Shown piece after piece: positions 1-8,163 of a stretch of 47,183 nt of DNA. Source of the DNA: CAYVMX01 sp964452725 (lineage in GTDB: Bacteria > Patescibacteriota > Gracilibacteria > JAHISY01); the NCBI GenBank assembly GCA_964452725.1, contig CAYVMX010000007.1:1-47183 (forward strand), written 5' to 3'. The notes beneath the pieces are model-generated. The model searched no databases. It was not told the DNA's origin and saw nothing but the letters and a program-made list of their open reading frames with translations. Positions within the stretch are counted from its first letter, which is position 1, and every line of letters begins with the position of its first letter. The translations under genes were made by a program, and so were the position numbers.

Positions 1-155
1 TGGCAGCGGGAGTGTCGTCTTTGGAGTTCATAGGAGGTGTGAGCTAAACAGTATTTCTTTCGAAAAGTACTCTGAAAGTACTCGAGAGAGTATAACAAAA
101 GGACTAGCTGGGGGCAATTTAATTACGGATTACCTTATGATTTCTGGCTTTTAAT
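1..155 (+). other. Window edge: possible 3' end of an upstream gene
   Basis: Two plus-strand frames are open at the window edge. One runs from position 2 to a TAA at 152-154 (50 codons). The other runs from position 3 to a TAA at 45-47 and has codon use more like the neighbours. I cannot tell which, if either, is a real gene tail. Positions 64-85 hold a short tandem repeat (AAGTACTC twice) and an inverted repeat TACTCT/AGAGTA that could form a weak hairpin. Confidence 0.2.
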
Positions 156-183
156 TTGACAAATATATTATTATTGTTAAAAT
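156..183 (+). promoter_or_regulatory. Promoter of the SGNH hydrolase gene
   Basis: A perfect -35 hexamer TTGACA (156-161), a 16-nt spacer and a TAAAAT -10 box (178-183) are visible. The ATG at 191 begins only 7 nt after the -10 box, so the mRNA is probably leaderless. Confidence 0.75.
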
Positions 184-190
184 AAATGCC

Positions 191-1231
191 ATGTCTAAGC
201 TCGATCAGTCCGAAGTTTCTAGTAAAAATAATCCATTCATGACAGGCTATGATACTGGGCTACTGAGTCCATTTGTGCCAGACACTGAGTGTAGCTATAA
301 ATTTGACAAGGGTCTGATTACAGAAAACTGGTTTGCCAGTGTGGAAAAACTAATTAAACAAGTCCGACCAGATATGAAAGTAGTACTGAACATGGGAGAC
401 TCTTCGACTTCGGGTTGGCATAGTGATTATGTCTACAAAGATAACCGGAATCCTTACGCGCCATTCTTTCGCTATCCGACTTATAGCGATATTGTGCGTC
501 AGCAGGGTGACCTAGCGGTCTTCAATGCTGGTGTGCCAGGTTATACGAGCCTACAAGGTTCACAATATCTAAAGGAGTTACTTGCTGTCTTCGCTGAGTA
601 TCGACAAAAGATTGATTACATCACACTCTACTTTGGCAATAATGATGCGCTTCACAGTTCTGCTTCGGACTATCAGGCAGATCTGACACAATTGATTGCT
701 CAGGCTAAAAGTACTGATGTACGCGTAGTTGCGATTAAGCCGTTGATTAACTATCGCTGGCAGCCTGGACTGCGTTCAAAAAAACATCTGGGAGAATTTG
801 CTGTGGCGTTAGATGTACTACAGGACTTAACAATTAAGAGTGAGCTAGCCCAGGCACAGGTATTATTTCGTGAGCAGGATTACAAACAAGCTCTGGAGCA
901 AGATGGAGTTTTGCCTAGGTTGAAAGCTAAGCATGCAGACGCTTTTGATCAAGTGATCGCGAAGGCAGGTGTAGAAGTGATTGATTTACAAGAGCAGCTC
1001 GGTGATGGTGGAGCTGAGTATTTTATTGACTACTGTCATCCCAATCAGCAGGCTAGTCAGTTAATCGCAAATGCCTTTTTTCAACTGACAGGTTTAGATC
1101 AATCGTCGGTGCAAGTCAGTCCAGTTGCTCCTGCTTGGCAGTTTCGCTGCTGGGAGTTATTTGATAGAGTTGCACAAAAGGTTGCCCCTGCTCGTAAGGA
1201 CTCAAGAGTTGATATTTATAGTTTATACTAG
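191..1231 (+). CDS. SGNH/GDSL-family hydrolase
   Basis: 346-residue protein with the ordered blocks of the SGNH (GDSL) esterase/acyl-hydrolase fold. It has G69-D70-S71 with the nucleophile serine, the glycine/asparagine block FNAGVPGYTS (about 111-120), the block III motif FGNND (about 148-152) and the D-x-x-H motif D280/H283. No signal peptide or membrane segment is visible, so it is probably cytoplasmic or N-terminally anchored in an unseen way. The substrate cannot be read from sequence; members act on acyl, acetyl or phospholipid esters. The ATG at 191 is supported by a consensus promoter ending 7 nt upstream. Its TAG stop shares a CTAG tetranucleotide with the convergent porB stop. Confidence 0.8.
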   Translation: MSKLDQSEVSSKNNPFMTGYDTGLLSPFVPDTECSYKFDKGLITENWFASVEKLIKQVRPDMKVVLNMGDSSTSGWHSDYVYKDNRNPYAPFFRYPTYSDIVRQQGDLAVFNAGVPGYTSLQGSQYLKELLAVFAEYRQKIDYITLYFGNNDALHSSASDYQADLTQLIAQAKSTDVRVVAIKPLINYRWQPGLRSKKHLGEFAVALDVLQDLTIKSELAQAQVLFREQDYKQALEQDGVLPRLKAKHADAFDQVIAKAGVEVIDLQEQLGDGGAEYFIDYCHPNQQASQLIANAFFQLTGLDQSSVQVSPVAPAWQFRCWELFDRVAQKVAPARKDSRVDIYSLY

Positions 1232-2169
1232 CTTGCTAGTCGGAGCAGCTCTGCCCAGCGCGCGTCGACCTCGGCTTGGACATGAGTGAGGAGAGCGGCA
1301 TTCTTGGGTTGTAGTAGGTGGCGGAAGCGCTTCTGACCAGTGAGCCATTTTTCAATGGGTTGTTTTTCTTTGGGTTGGTAGTTTAGCTTGTACTTGCCGT
1401 TCACCACTTCTAGTAGCGGCCAAAAGCAAGTGTCCACAGCGGCTCGGAGTAGCTCCATACCCGCTGCGGGGGCAGACTTCCAGTTCGTCGGGCAGAGTGC
1501 CAAGACATTCAAAAACGCTGGACCAGCAGTCTCGAAAGCCGTGTGAGCTTTCCTCGTGAGATCTACCCAATCGTGTGGACTGCCCTGTGCGACGTAGGGG
1601 ATCCGGTGTGCTGCCATGATCGCTATGATATCTTTGCGTGGGGTTTGCTTGCCTGCGATTTTGCTCCCTACTGGGCTAGTAGTCGTCGCTGCGCCTAGTG
1701 GGGTCGCGCTGCTACGTTGGTAGCCGGTATTCATGTAGCCTTCGTTGTCCACACAGAGATACACAAAGTCATGTCCGCGCTCTGAGGCACCCGAGAGTGC
1801 TTGCAAGCCGATATCATAAGTCGCACCGTCGCCGCCGATCGCGAGGATTTTCGCTGGTTTTTTGCTCGGTAGCTGACCCTTACGGGCGAGTGCTTTCTGC
1901 GCGGCTTCTACGCCGCTGGCGACCGCGGCTGTGTTTTCAAACAAACTATGAATCCACGGCGTATCCCAGCTCGTCTGTGGGTAGGCACTCGTACAGATTT
2001 CCAGACAACCTGTCGCATTCACCACGATCACAGGCTCGTCGGTAGCCGCCAGCACCTGCTTCACGATCATGCCGATACCACAGCCTGGGCACATACGATG
2101 ACCAGCAGTCAGACGTGGCTTTTTGACATTGAGAGTTTTCAAGTTCGGGATGAAAGGAGTTTTGGTCAC
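1228..2169 (-). CDS. porB: Pyruvate:ferredoxin oxidoreductase, beta subunit
   Basis: 313-residue thiamine-diphosphate-binding subunit of four-subunit 2-oxoacid:ferredoxin oxidoreductase, which decarboxylates pyruvate to acetyl-CoA and reduces ferredoxin. Visible features are the CPGCG motif near residue 27, further cysteines in GCLEIC (about 54-59) and ALCPTNW (about 225) that together suit a [4Fe-4S] site, and the ThDP/Mg motif GGDGATYDIG (about 112-121). The start is GTG at 2169, immediately after the porA stop (TAAGTG), which suggests translational coupling. It is the last gene of the minus-strand order porG-porD-porA-porB. The specific substrate (pyruvate rather than another 2-oxoacid) is inferred from overall similarity. 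Confidence 0.92.
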   Translation of the reverse strand: MTKTPFIPNLKTLNVKKPRLTAGHRMCPGCGIGMIVKQVLAATDEPVIVVNATGCLEICTSAYPQTSWDTPWIHSLFENTAAVASGVEAAQKALARKGQLPSKKPAKILAIGGDGATYDIGLQALSGASERGHDFVYLCVDNEGYMNTGYQRSSATPLGAATTTSPVGSKIAGKQTPRKDIIAIMAAHRIPYVAQGSPHDWVDLTRKAHTAFETAGPAFLNVLALCPTNWKSAPAAGMELLRAAVDTCFWPLLEVVNGKYKLNYQPKEKQPIEKWLTGQKRFRHLLQPKNAALLTHVQAEVDARWAELLRLAS

Positions 2170-3336
2170 TTAGTTTTTTAAATTTACAAAATTCACTGCT
2201 GACAAATCTTTTTTGCTACAAGTGTGAAAGATCTCAATAGCATCGACAGGGGCGAACTCGCGCTGACCGATACCATAGATCCAATTCGTCGTCTTGGCTT
2301 TCGAGCCAGCGGTGTGGAGCGCGGAGTTCAGCTCGTTGTACAGCGGTCCGCCAGTCGCACCGGCCGGCATGGTACGGTCGAGTACAGCGATGTTTTTTAC
2401 ATTTTGTAGAGCTGCTACTAGCTCGACAGTGGGGAAAGGTCGGAAGGTGCGTAAGCGCAGGAGTCCGACGCGCTCACCTTCGGCTCGCAGCGCCCTCACC
2501 GCCTCACGCACAGTGCCAGCGGCGCTACCCATGATGACGATCACAGTCTCGGCATCCTCCAGCTCGTAAGTCTCGAAGTGCTGAGAGTAATCGCGCTGAG
2601 TGAGACTTTGGAATTCAGCACCAACTTTCAGAATCACTTTCCGTGCCTGTTCCATACCCTCGTGCTGGCTACGACGATGCTCAAAGTAAGAGTCGGGGTT
2701 GGCATATGTACCGTAGCTCACAGGTTTGGTCAGGTCGAGCAGAGGGTTTACTTGTACCGTCTGCCCGATGAACTGCTGAACTGCTGTATCTTTCAAAAGC
2801 GCCAAGTTGGTCGAGAGGTGGCTGGTGTCGAATGCGTCGAAGCAGATCATGACAGGTAGGCGGACTTTCAGATCCTCAGCGATAGGAAACGCCTGTATAG
2901 CGAGGTCGTACGCCTCTTGTACGCTACCAGCGAAGAGCTGTAGCCAGCCAGTGTCGCGCTGAGCCATCGCGTCGGAGTGATCGCCGTGGATCGAGAGCGG
3001 CGCCGAGAGCGCACGGTTGCCGTTCATGAGTACGATGGGCAGCCGCAAACCAGAGGCGTTGAAAAGCACCTCATGCATGAGTGCCAAGCCCTGACTGGCA
3101 GTCGCGGTCATGGTGCGCGCACCACTGGCCGCTGCGCCTACACAGGCGCTCATAGCGCTGTGTTCGCTCTCGCAAGGTACAAACTCCGTCTGAACCTGCC
3201 CATCGGCTACAGCCTCGCTGAAACGCTCTACGATGTGGCTGGCAGGTGTGATCGGATACGCGGCGACGACGTCAGGGTTGAGCTGACGCATGGCTTCCGC
3301 CAGAGCTTCGTTGCCGTTTAGGACTTTCTTAGTCAT
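2170..3336 (-). CDS. porA: Pyruvate:ferredoxin oxidoreductase, alpha subunit
   Basis: 388-residue alpha subunit. It carries the N-terminal pyrimidine-binding domain with AYPITPASHIVE (about 26-37) and FVPCESEHSAMSACVGAAASGART (about 52-75, split here only as a landmark), followed by the C-terminal transketolase-like domain (VIVIMGSAAGTVREAV, about 265-280). Length matches archaeal/Thermotoga-type PorA. It starts 7 nt after the end of porD and abuts porB, consistent with one mRNA. No Shine-Dalgarno sequence precedes its ATG. Confidence 0.93.
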   Translation of the reverse strand: MTKKVLNGNEALAEAMRQLNPDVVAAYPITPASHIVERFSEAVADGQVQTEFVPCESEHSAMSACVGAAASGARTMTATASQGLALMHEVLFNASGLRLPIVLMNGNRALSAPLSIHGDHSDAMAQRDTGWLQLFAGSVQEAYDLAIQAFPIAEDLKVRLPVMICFDAFDTSHLSTNLALLKDTAVQQFIGQTVQVNPLLDLTKPVSYGTYANPDSYFEHRRSQHEGMEQARKVILKVGAEFQSLTQRDYSQHFETYELEDAETVIVIMGSAAGTVREAVRALRAEGERVGLLRLRTFRPFPTVELVAALQNVKNIAVLDRTMPAGATGGPLYNELNSALHTAGSKAKTTNWIYGIGQREFAPVDAIEIFHTCSKKDLSAVNFVNLKN

Positions 3337-3343
3337 TGAATGA

Positions 3344-3667
3344 TTAAATCTGCTTAGGTTTCTTTTTCACGATTTTCAGACTCTTTGGACTGGTCGGGCA
3401 AGCGACGACGCAGAGTCCGCAGGCTTTACATTTGGCTTCGTCGACGCCGATCATATTACCTTTGGAGTCGGTCAGGATCGCCTCGTCGGGACACACTGGC
3501 CAGCAGAGATTACAGTTGATACAGCTGGCTTTATCCCATTTGCAAGTGCTTTGGCTCCAGTTGCCTGTGTCGTACTCACGGCTGCTACCCGCCTCGGTGA
3601 CGACTGCTCCGAGGGGGAGCTTCGACCAAGACTTTTGGTGGGGACGACATTTTTTGGGACTGTTCAT
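3344..3667 (-). CDS. porD: Pyruvate:ferredoxin oxidoreductase, delta (ferredoxin-like) subunit
   Basis: 107-residue subunit with two [4Fe-4S] ferredoxin motifs, CINCNLCWPVCP (about 49-60) and CKACGLCVVACP (about 80-91). It relays electrons from the ThDP site to external ferredoxin. The basic N-terminus and the SWSKLPLGA stretch are usual for PorD. The ATG at 3667 is directly preceded by a TGA in the porG frame; see the finding on a 33-bp insertion. No SD is present. Confidence 0.93.
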   Translation of the reverse strand: MNSPKKCRPHQKSWSKLPLGAVVTEAGSSREYDTGNWSQSTCKWDKASCINCNLCWPVCPDEAILTDSKGNMIGVDEAKCKACGLCVVACPTSPKSLKIVKKKPKQI

Positions 3668-3709
3668 TCAGGATAAAAATAGAGAGATCTTTCGACAAGC
3701 TCAGGATAA
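3668..3709. repeat. Direct repeat TCAGGATAA flanking a short dispersed-repeat-like motif
   Basis: TCAGGATAA occurs at 3668-3676 and again at 3701-3709, exactly 33 bp apart. Between them lies TTTCGACAAGC, which with the second copy forms a motif (TTCGACAAGCTCAGG) that I recall as a common interspersed motif in many bacterial genomes. Both copies supply an in-frame TGA for porG; the outer one abuts the porD ATG. Confidence 0.5.
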
Positions 3710-4279
3710 TAACTTTACTTCATTGTAGCCGTGCTCGAAGGCTTTCAGATTGCCCGCGACGATTTTTTCAGATAATCCACGAGCGAGATAGCTTTTTAGT
3801 TCGGCTTGAAAGCTCTCTAGTGTCGCGAGTCCAGTGAGTGCCAATAGTGCGCCGAGCAGGGGGACGTTGGGGATATCACGACCGATTTCACTGACTGCGA
3901 TACTGCTGGCGTCGAGAGCATAAGTCGCCGTTTCCCCCGTAAAATCTAGCTTTTGCTGCGTTGTGTTGACTAGTAGTTTACCCGTTGATTTCAAACCTTT
4001 CAAAACAGTCTCAGGAGATACCTCGCAGCTGGCGATCAGTGTTGGATCTAGTAAAACGACGAGATCTAGCTCGCTCGGCTGGCTGGGATCGGTGAGTGGT
4101 TCAGCGCTGATACGATTGAACACCGTGACAGGCGCACCACGCTTCTCCGCGCCGAACTCAGGGAAACTCTGGACAAACTGACCATGTGCACCGAGGATCT
4201 CCGCCAGTGCAGTCGCGACGGTGATCGCACCTTGCCCAGCTCGGCTATGCCAACGAATTGAAAAAGTCTGAGAGTCCAA
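3701..4279 (-). CDS. porG: Pyruvate:ferredoxin oxidoreductase, gamma subunit
   Basis: 192-residue gamma subunit with the family start IRWHSRAGQGAITVA (about 8-22) and FPEFGAEKRGAPV (about 39-51), residues that help bind coenzyme A in this family. The start codon appears to be TTG at 4279; a TAAAAT box lies 9 nt upstream on this strand, so the transcript is short-leadered. It is the first gene of the por operon. It ends with TGA, one of only three TGA stops in the window, inside a short repeat discussed in the findings. Confidence 0.9.
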   Translation of the reverse strand: MDSQTFSIRWHSRAGQGAITVATALAEILGAHGQFVQSFPEFGAEKRGAPVTVFNRISAEPLTDPSQPSELDLVVLLDPTLIASCEVSPETVLKGLKSTGKLLVNTTQQKLDFTGETATYALDASSIAVSEIGRDIPNVPLLGALLALTGLATLESFQAELKSYLARGLSEKIVAGNLKAFEHGYNEVKLLS

Positions 4280-4315
4280 AGTAAAGCAATTTTACACTTT
4301 TTCTGTCTGCTAGTC

Positions 4316-4344
4316 TTGCTTTAGATAGAGTTTTGTGCTAGAAT
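4316..4344 (+). promoter_or_regulatory. Promoter of the VirB4-like gene
   Basis: TTGCTT (4316-4321), 17-nt spacer, TAGAAT (4339-4344). The predicted start of transcription near 4351 leaves a leader of about 33 nt without a Shine-Dalgarno sequence before the ATG at 4384. Confidence 0.65.
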
Positions 4345-4383
4345 AAGGGGAAAACTTTGGAAAAATTGAAATAAAAACACTCA

Positions 4384-6963
4384 ATGGAAGACCAAAAGAC
4401 CAAGCAGACCGGACAAACAGACGGTAGTGCTGCCAATTCGCTAGTAGTAGGGCAAAGCGCTGCCTCTACTCCCGATGAGCTGAAGCCAGTCTTGATCGTG
4501 CCTGATGGACACAAGAGTGCTCAGCAGCCAGCAGCCAGCAGCCAGCCAGTCAGTTCACAGGCTGTACCAAAGACTGATTCAGTTCAGTCTCAGACAGCTG
4601 TGTTTACACCAGTGCCGACCGAGCAACCAGCTCATACGCAGCATACCCAGCCTGTGTTACTTGCCTCTGGCTCACAAACTTCTCTCTCTCCTAGGAGGGC
4701 TACGACAGTCAAGTCGGCGAGCTCCGCAGCAAACAGCCAGTCTCAGACAGCAGACAGCGTTCAACTCACCAGTCAGGTAGCCAAAGAGCTCAAACCCTCA
4801 GTAGCTGCGCCTCCAAAGCACCAAGTAATTAAGGAGCTAAAGAACCAACCAGCTGCTCTAATCTCCGCTACACCAGCGACACCGACAGCTACTGCTCGTC
4901 CGACAGTCGTGGCAGCCGTACGTCCGAAGCTGACCTTCCCCAAGCCGATCGCACGGACAGTCTCGCGGATCACCAAGCCGACACCGAGTACGCCAGTCAC
5001 TTCAGCCATTTCAGTGACTGCACCAGTACCATCGACTGCTGCCGCTACATCTGCAGCAGCACCTACTTCGTCGATTTCTACTCCTCCTGAGTCGGCTCCA
5101 CCGAAGCAGAATTTTTTTAGTAAATTATTCAAGCGCAAGCCACCGACAGAGGCAGAGACAGCCAAAGTCGCAGAGCACCAGTCGGCAGTTGCTCAGATCC
5201 ATGCAGCCGAAGAGCTATACAAAAACGGTCTCGCAAGTATCAAAGATTTGATTGCGCCGAGCAGTCTGGAGATCCACTACAACTACCTCAATCTCTCGGG
5301 TGTGTTTGTCCGGAGCTTCTTCATCTATAGCTATCCACGCTATCTCGATACCAACTGGCTCTCACCGATTATCAACTTCGACGCGACTTTCGAATTCTCT
5401 CAATTCATCTATCCGATCAGCTCGGAGGAGATCATGAAGATCCTACGCAAGAAAGTCGCACAGATCCAAAGCTCGATCACGATCGACCAAGAACGCGGTA
5501 ATGTCCGTGACCCCGCGATGGCGACCGCACTGGAGGACGCCGAGCAGCTACGGACTGAGATTCAGCGTGGTCAAGAAAAATTCTTCCAATTCGGCATGTA
5601 CTTCACAGTCTATGCAGACGATGAAAAAAAGCTCGATACTGTGACCAAGCAATTCGAAGGTATGCTCGGAGGCAAGCTGATACTGACCAAACGTGCTGAT
5701 ATTCAAGGTGAGCACGCTTTCAACTCCACACTGCCACTCTGCCTCGATGAGTTAGAAGTGCATCGCAATATGAATACCAGTCCGCTTTCGACGACTTTCC
5801 CTTTCATCTCCTCTGATCTGACGAGTGATGAGGGTATCCTCTACGGTCTCAATCGTCACAACGACTCCCTCGTGATCTTCGATCGGTTCAAACTACCAAA
5901 TGCCAACTCAGTCGTCTTCGCTAGCTCGGGTGCGGGTAAGAGCTACGCGGTCAAACTCGAGATCCTGCGTATGATGATGCTGGGTACGGACATGATCGTC
6001 ATCGATCCAGAAAACGAATACGAATCCATCACCAATGCGGTCGGTGGTAGCTATCTACGCGTTTCGCTCAATGCCGAGCAGCGGATCAATCCTTTTGATC
6101 TACCGCAGGCTTTCGACGATCAGGACCTACATCCAGGAGATCTGCTCCGCAGTAATGTCATCACGCTGACTGGTCTGCTCAAACTAATGCTAGGCAAGCT
6201 GACTGATACCGAAGAGGCACTACTAGAAAAAGCCTTATTCGAGACTTACGCAATCAAGGGTATCACGATGGATACAGAGCGTCCTGGTGATGTCGCACCG
6301 CCGACGATGGAGGACTTTCACTCGGTACTGACAGGTCTCACCGGCGCAGAAAGCATCGCTCAACGCCTCCAAAAATACACAACAGGTACTTTTGCTGGCA
6401 TCTTTAACAAGCCAACCAATATCAACCTCGACAACAGTCTGGTGACTTTTTGTATTCGAGATTTGGAGGATCAGCTGCGACCAGTGGCGATGTATATCTT
6501 GCTCAACTACATCTGGAATCGCGTTCGGAGCAAGCTCAAGCGTCGTGTGCTCGTACTCGATGAGGCTTGGACGATGATGCAGTACGAAGATGCGGCGAAG
6601 TTCCTCTACGGTTTGGTCAAACGTGCCCGTAAGTATTATCTCGGTATCACGGCGATCACCCAAGACGTAGAAGACTTCCTCAGTAGTCCGTACGGTCGAC
6701 CAGTCGTGACCAACTCTTCGATGCAAATGCTTTTCAAGCAGTCGCCTAGTTCGATGGAGATGCTCAAAAAAACTTTCAATCTCACGGATGGAGAAAAGTA
6801 CTTACTCTTAAACTCTAGTGTCGGTCAGGGGCTCTTCTTCGCTGGTCGTAAGCACGTCGCGATCCAAGTCATCGCTAGTTATTCAGAGCACCAGCTAGTC
6901 ACTACTGATCCTGAAGAAATCCTCGCCCAAAAGGCCAAAGCTGCGGAGGGATTTGGTAAGTAG
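4384..6963 (+). CDS. VirB4/TraC-family ATPase with long disordered N-terminus
   Basis: 859-residue protein. Residues 1 to about 240 are a Ser/Thr/Pro/Ala/Gln-rich, low-complexity region (with CAGCAGC-type DNA repeats near 4520). The rest matches VirB4/TraC-type ATPases of type IV secretion: an N-terminal VirB4-like domain, Walker A SSGAGKS (about 513-519), IDPENEYE (about 540-547) and Walker B VLVLDEAW (about 722-729, D726). Such proteins energise substrate translocation or pilus assembly at the inner membrane. No other T4SS gene is in the window, so it is an orphan here; lone VirB4-like ATPases are common in CPR genomes. Own promoter, TAG stop, convergent with mraY. Confidence 0.85.
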   Translation: MEDQKTKQTGQTDGSAANSLVVGQSAASTPDELKPVLIVPDGHKSAQQPAASSQPVSSQAVPKTDSVQSQTAVFTPVPTEQPAHTQHTQPVLLASGSQTSLSPRRATTVKSASSAANSQSQTADSVQLTSQVAKELKPSVAAPPKHQVIKELKNQPAALISATPATPTATARPTVVAAVRPKLTFPKPIARTVSRITKPTPSTPVTSAISVTAPVPSTAAATSAAAPTSSISTPPESAPPKQNFFSKLFKRKPPTEAETAKVAEHQSAVAQIHAAEELYKNGLASIKDLIAPSSLEIHYNYLNLSGVFVRSFFIYSYPRYLDTNWLSPIINFDATFEFSQFIYPISSEEIMKILRKKVAQIQSSITIDQERGNVRDPAMATALEDAEQLRTEIQRGQEKFFQFGMYFTVYADDEKKLDTVTKQFEGMLGGKLILTKRADIQGEHAFNSTLPLCLDELEVHRNMNTSPLSTTFPFISSDLTSDEGILYGLNRHNDSLVIFDRFKLPNANSVVFASSGAGKSYAVKLEILRMMMLGTDMIVIDPENEYESITNAVGGSYLRVSLNAEQRINPFDLPQAFDDQDLHPGDLLRSNVITLTGLLKLMLGKLTDTEEALLEKALFETYAIKGITMDTERPGDVAPPTMEDFHSVLTGLTGAESIAQRLQKYTTGTFAGIFNKPTNINLDNSLVTFCIRDLEDQLRPVAMYILLNYIWNRVRSKLKRRVLVLDEAWTMMQYEDAAKFLYGLVKRARKYYLGITAITQDVEDFLSSPYGRPVVTNSSMQMLFKQSPSSMEMLKKTFNLTDGEKYLLLNSSVGQGLFFAGRKHVAIQVIASYSEHQLVTTDPEEILAQKAKAAEGFGK

Positions 6964-6987
6964 ATCTGGTCTTCGCTACGTTACAAT

Positions 6988-7004
6988 AAGCTCCCGATGA
7001 GCTT
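6988..7004. terminator. Short hairpin between convergent virB4-like gene and mraY
   Basis: Inverted repeat AAGCTC-CCGAT-GAGCTT. It overlaps the mraY stop and lacks a good T-run, so it is at best a weak bidirectional terminator. Confidence 0.3.
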
Positions 7005-8071
7005 TAATTCCCCATGCCCACGATCCCCAGCACTAGCCCCAGACCAGCGAGGACGCCGCCGATCAGCCAAAAGCGCATAGTGATCTGATGCTCGGGCCAG
7101 CCGAGCTTTTCGAAGTGGTGGTGGATTGGTGCGATGAGGAAGACTTTGCGACCAAAGAGCTTTTTGCTCGTGAGCTGAATGATGACTGAGATAGTCTCAA
7201 AGATAAACACAGCAGCGATGAGTAAAAACGGAACGAGTGAATCGGTGAGCATCGCGATGACGCCCAGCGTCGCACCGAGGGCATAGCTACCCGTATCACC
7301 CATGAAAAACGCCGCTGGAGGGACATTGAACCAGAGGAAAGCGATGAGTGCACCGACGATGGCAGCACAGAGCGTCGCGAGTAAGAAAAGCCCTTGAAAA
7401 AACGCAATCACGGCGAAAGCACCGAAAGCGATGGCGAGGAGTCCGCCTGCCAGTCCGTCGAGTCCGTCGGTGATATTGACAGCATTGGCACTGGCGATGA
7501 TGACGAGTATGAAGAGTGGGATATACCAAAGCCCAATGTCGAAGTCACCGAGACGTGGGATGTGGATCAGGCAGGCCTCTACAGTCTGGTCGAGACAGCC
7601 GAGCTTCGAGTAAAACCACCACGCCCCACCCGCGGAGAAGAGCGTAAGCCAGATCAGCTTTGGGCGCACGTGTAGACCTTTGCCGCTGCCACGACCCGTG
7701 ATGTTGTACCAGTCGTCGAGCATGCCGAGGAGTCCTGCGGTGACGAGTGTAAAGAGCGGTATATAAGTCTCCTCGCGACTCCAGAGTGAGTAGGTCGTGA
7801 TGTCAAACGCTTGGGGTATCAGCGAGAGTAGGACCATGAGCACCACCGTACCCCAGATGAGGATCCCGCCCATCGTCGGCGTGCCGGATTTTTTCAGATG
7901 TAAGGCTTTGAAAAGACTAGCAGTCTTGCCATCGACGCTCGTATCACGGATTTGCTTGCCGATTTTGTTGGCATGGAGGAAACGAATAAAAAGCGGAGCG
8001 AGTAGCATCGCCACTCCAAAGGAAAGTACACCGAAAGAAAAGATAAACGCGAGGTTGGGGAGAGACTCCAT
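7004..8071 (-). CDS. mraY: Phospho-N-acetylmuramoyl-pentapeptide transferase
   Basis: 355-residue multi-pass membrane enzyme that forms lipid I from UDP-MurNAc-pentapeptide and undecaprenyl phosphate. Diagnostic motifs: GTPTMGGI (about 62-69), LGMLDDWYN (about 115-123), NITDGLDGLAGG (about 197-208), FMGDTGSYALG (about 255-265) and PIHHHFEKLG (about 315-324). About ten hydrophobic segments alternate with these loops. Start ATG at 8071; a TATACT box ends 7 nt upstream, again suggesting a near-leaderless transcript. Not in an mur/fts cluster here; the upstream neighbour on this strand is a D,D-carboxypeptidase, so both act on the cell wall. Confidence 0.96.
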   Translation of the reverse strand: MESLPNLAFIFSFGVLSFGVAMLLAPLFIRFLHANKIGKQIRDTSVDGKTASLFKALHLKKSGTPTMGGILIWGTVVLMVLLSLIPQAFDITTYSLWSREETYIPLFTLVTAGLLGMLDDWYNITGRGSGKGLHVRPKLIWLTLFSAGGAWWFYSKLGCLDQTVEACLIHIPRLGDFDIGLWYIPLFILVIIASANAVNITDGLDGLAGGLLAIAFGAFAVIAFFQGLFLLATLCAAIVGALIAFLWFNVPPAAFFMGDTGSYALGATLGVIAMLTDSLVPFLLIAAVFIFETISVIIQLTSKKLFGRKVFLIAPIHHHFEKLGWPEHQITMRFWLIGGVLAGLGLVLGIVGMGN

Positions 8072-8133
8072 GGGAGACAGTATACAGTAGACAGTAGGAT
8101 ACTACTCAGTAGGATAATTTTTCCGCTTGACCA

Positions 8134-8153
8134 TCAGTTAACCAATTAACTGA
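8134..8153. repeat. Inverted repeat between dacA-like gene and mraY
   Basis: TCAGTTAA-CCAA-TTAACTGA, a perfect 8-bp stem with 4-nt loop, lies just after the carboxypeptidase stop and 60 nt before the mraY start (minus strand). It could be an mRNA hairpin or an operator; there is no T-run. Confidence 0.4.
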
Positions 8154-8163
8154 CTAACTATTG

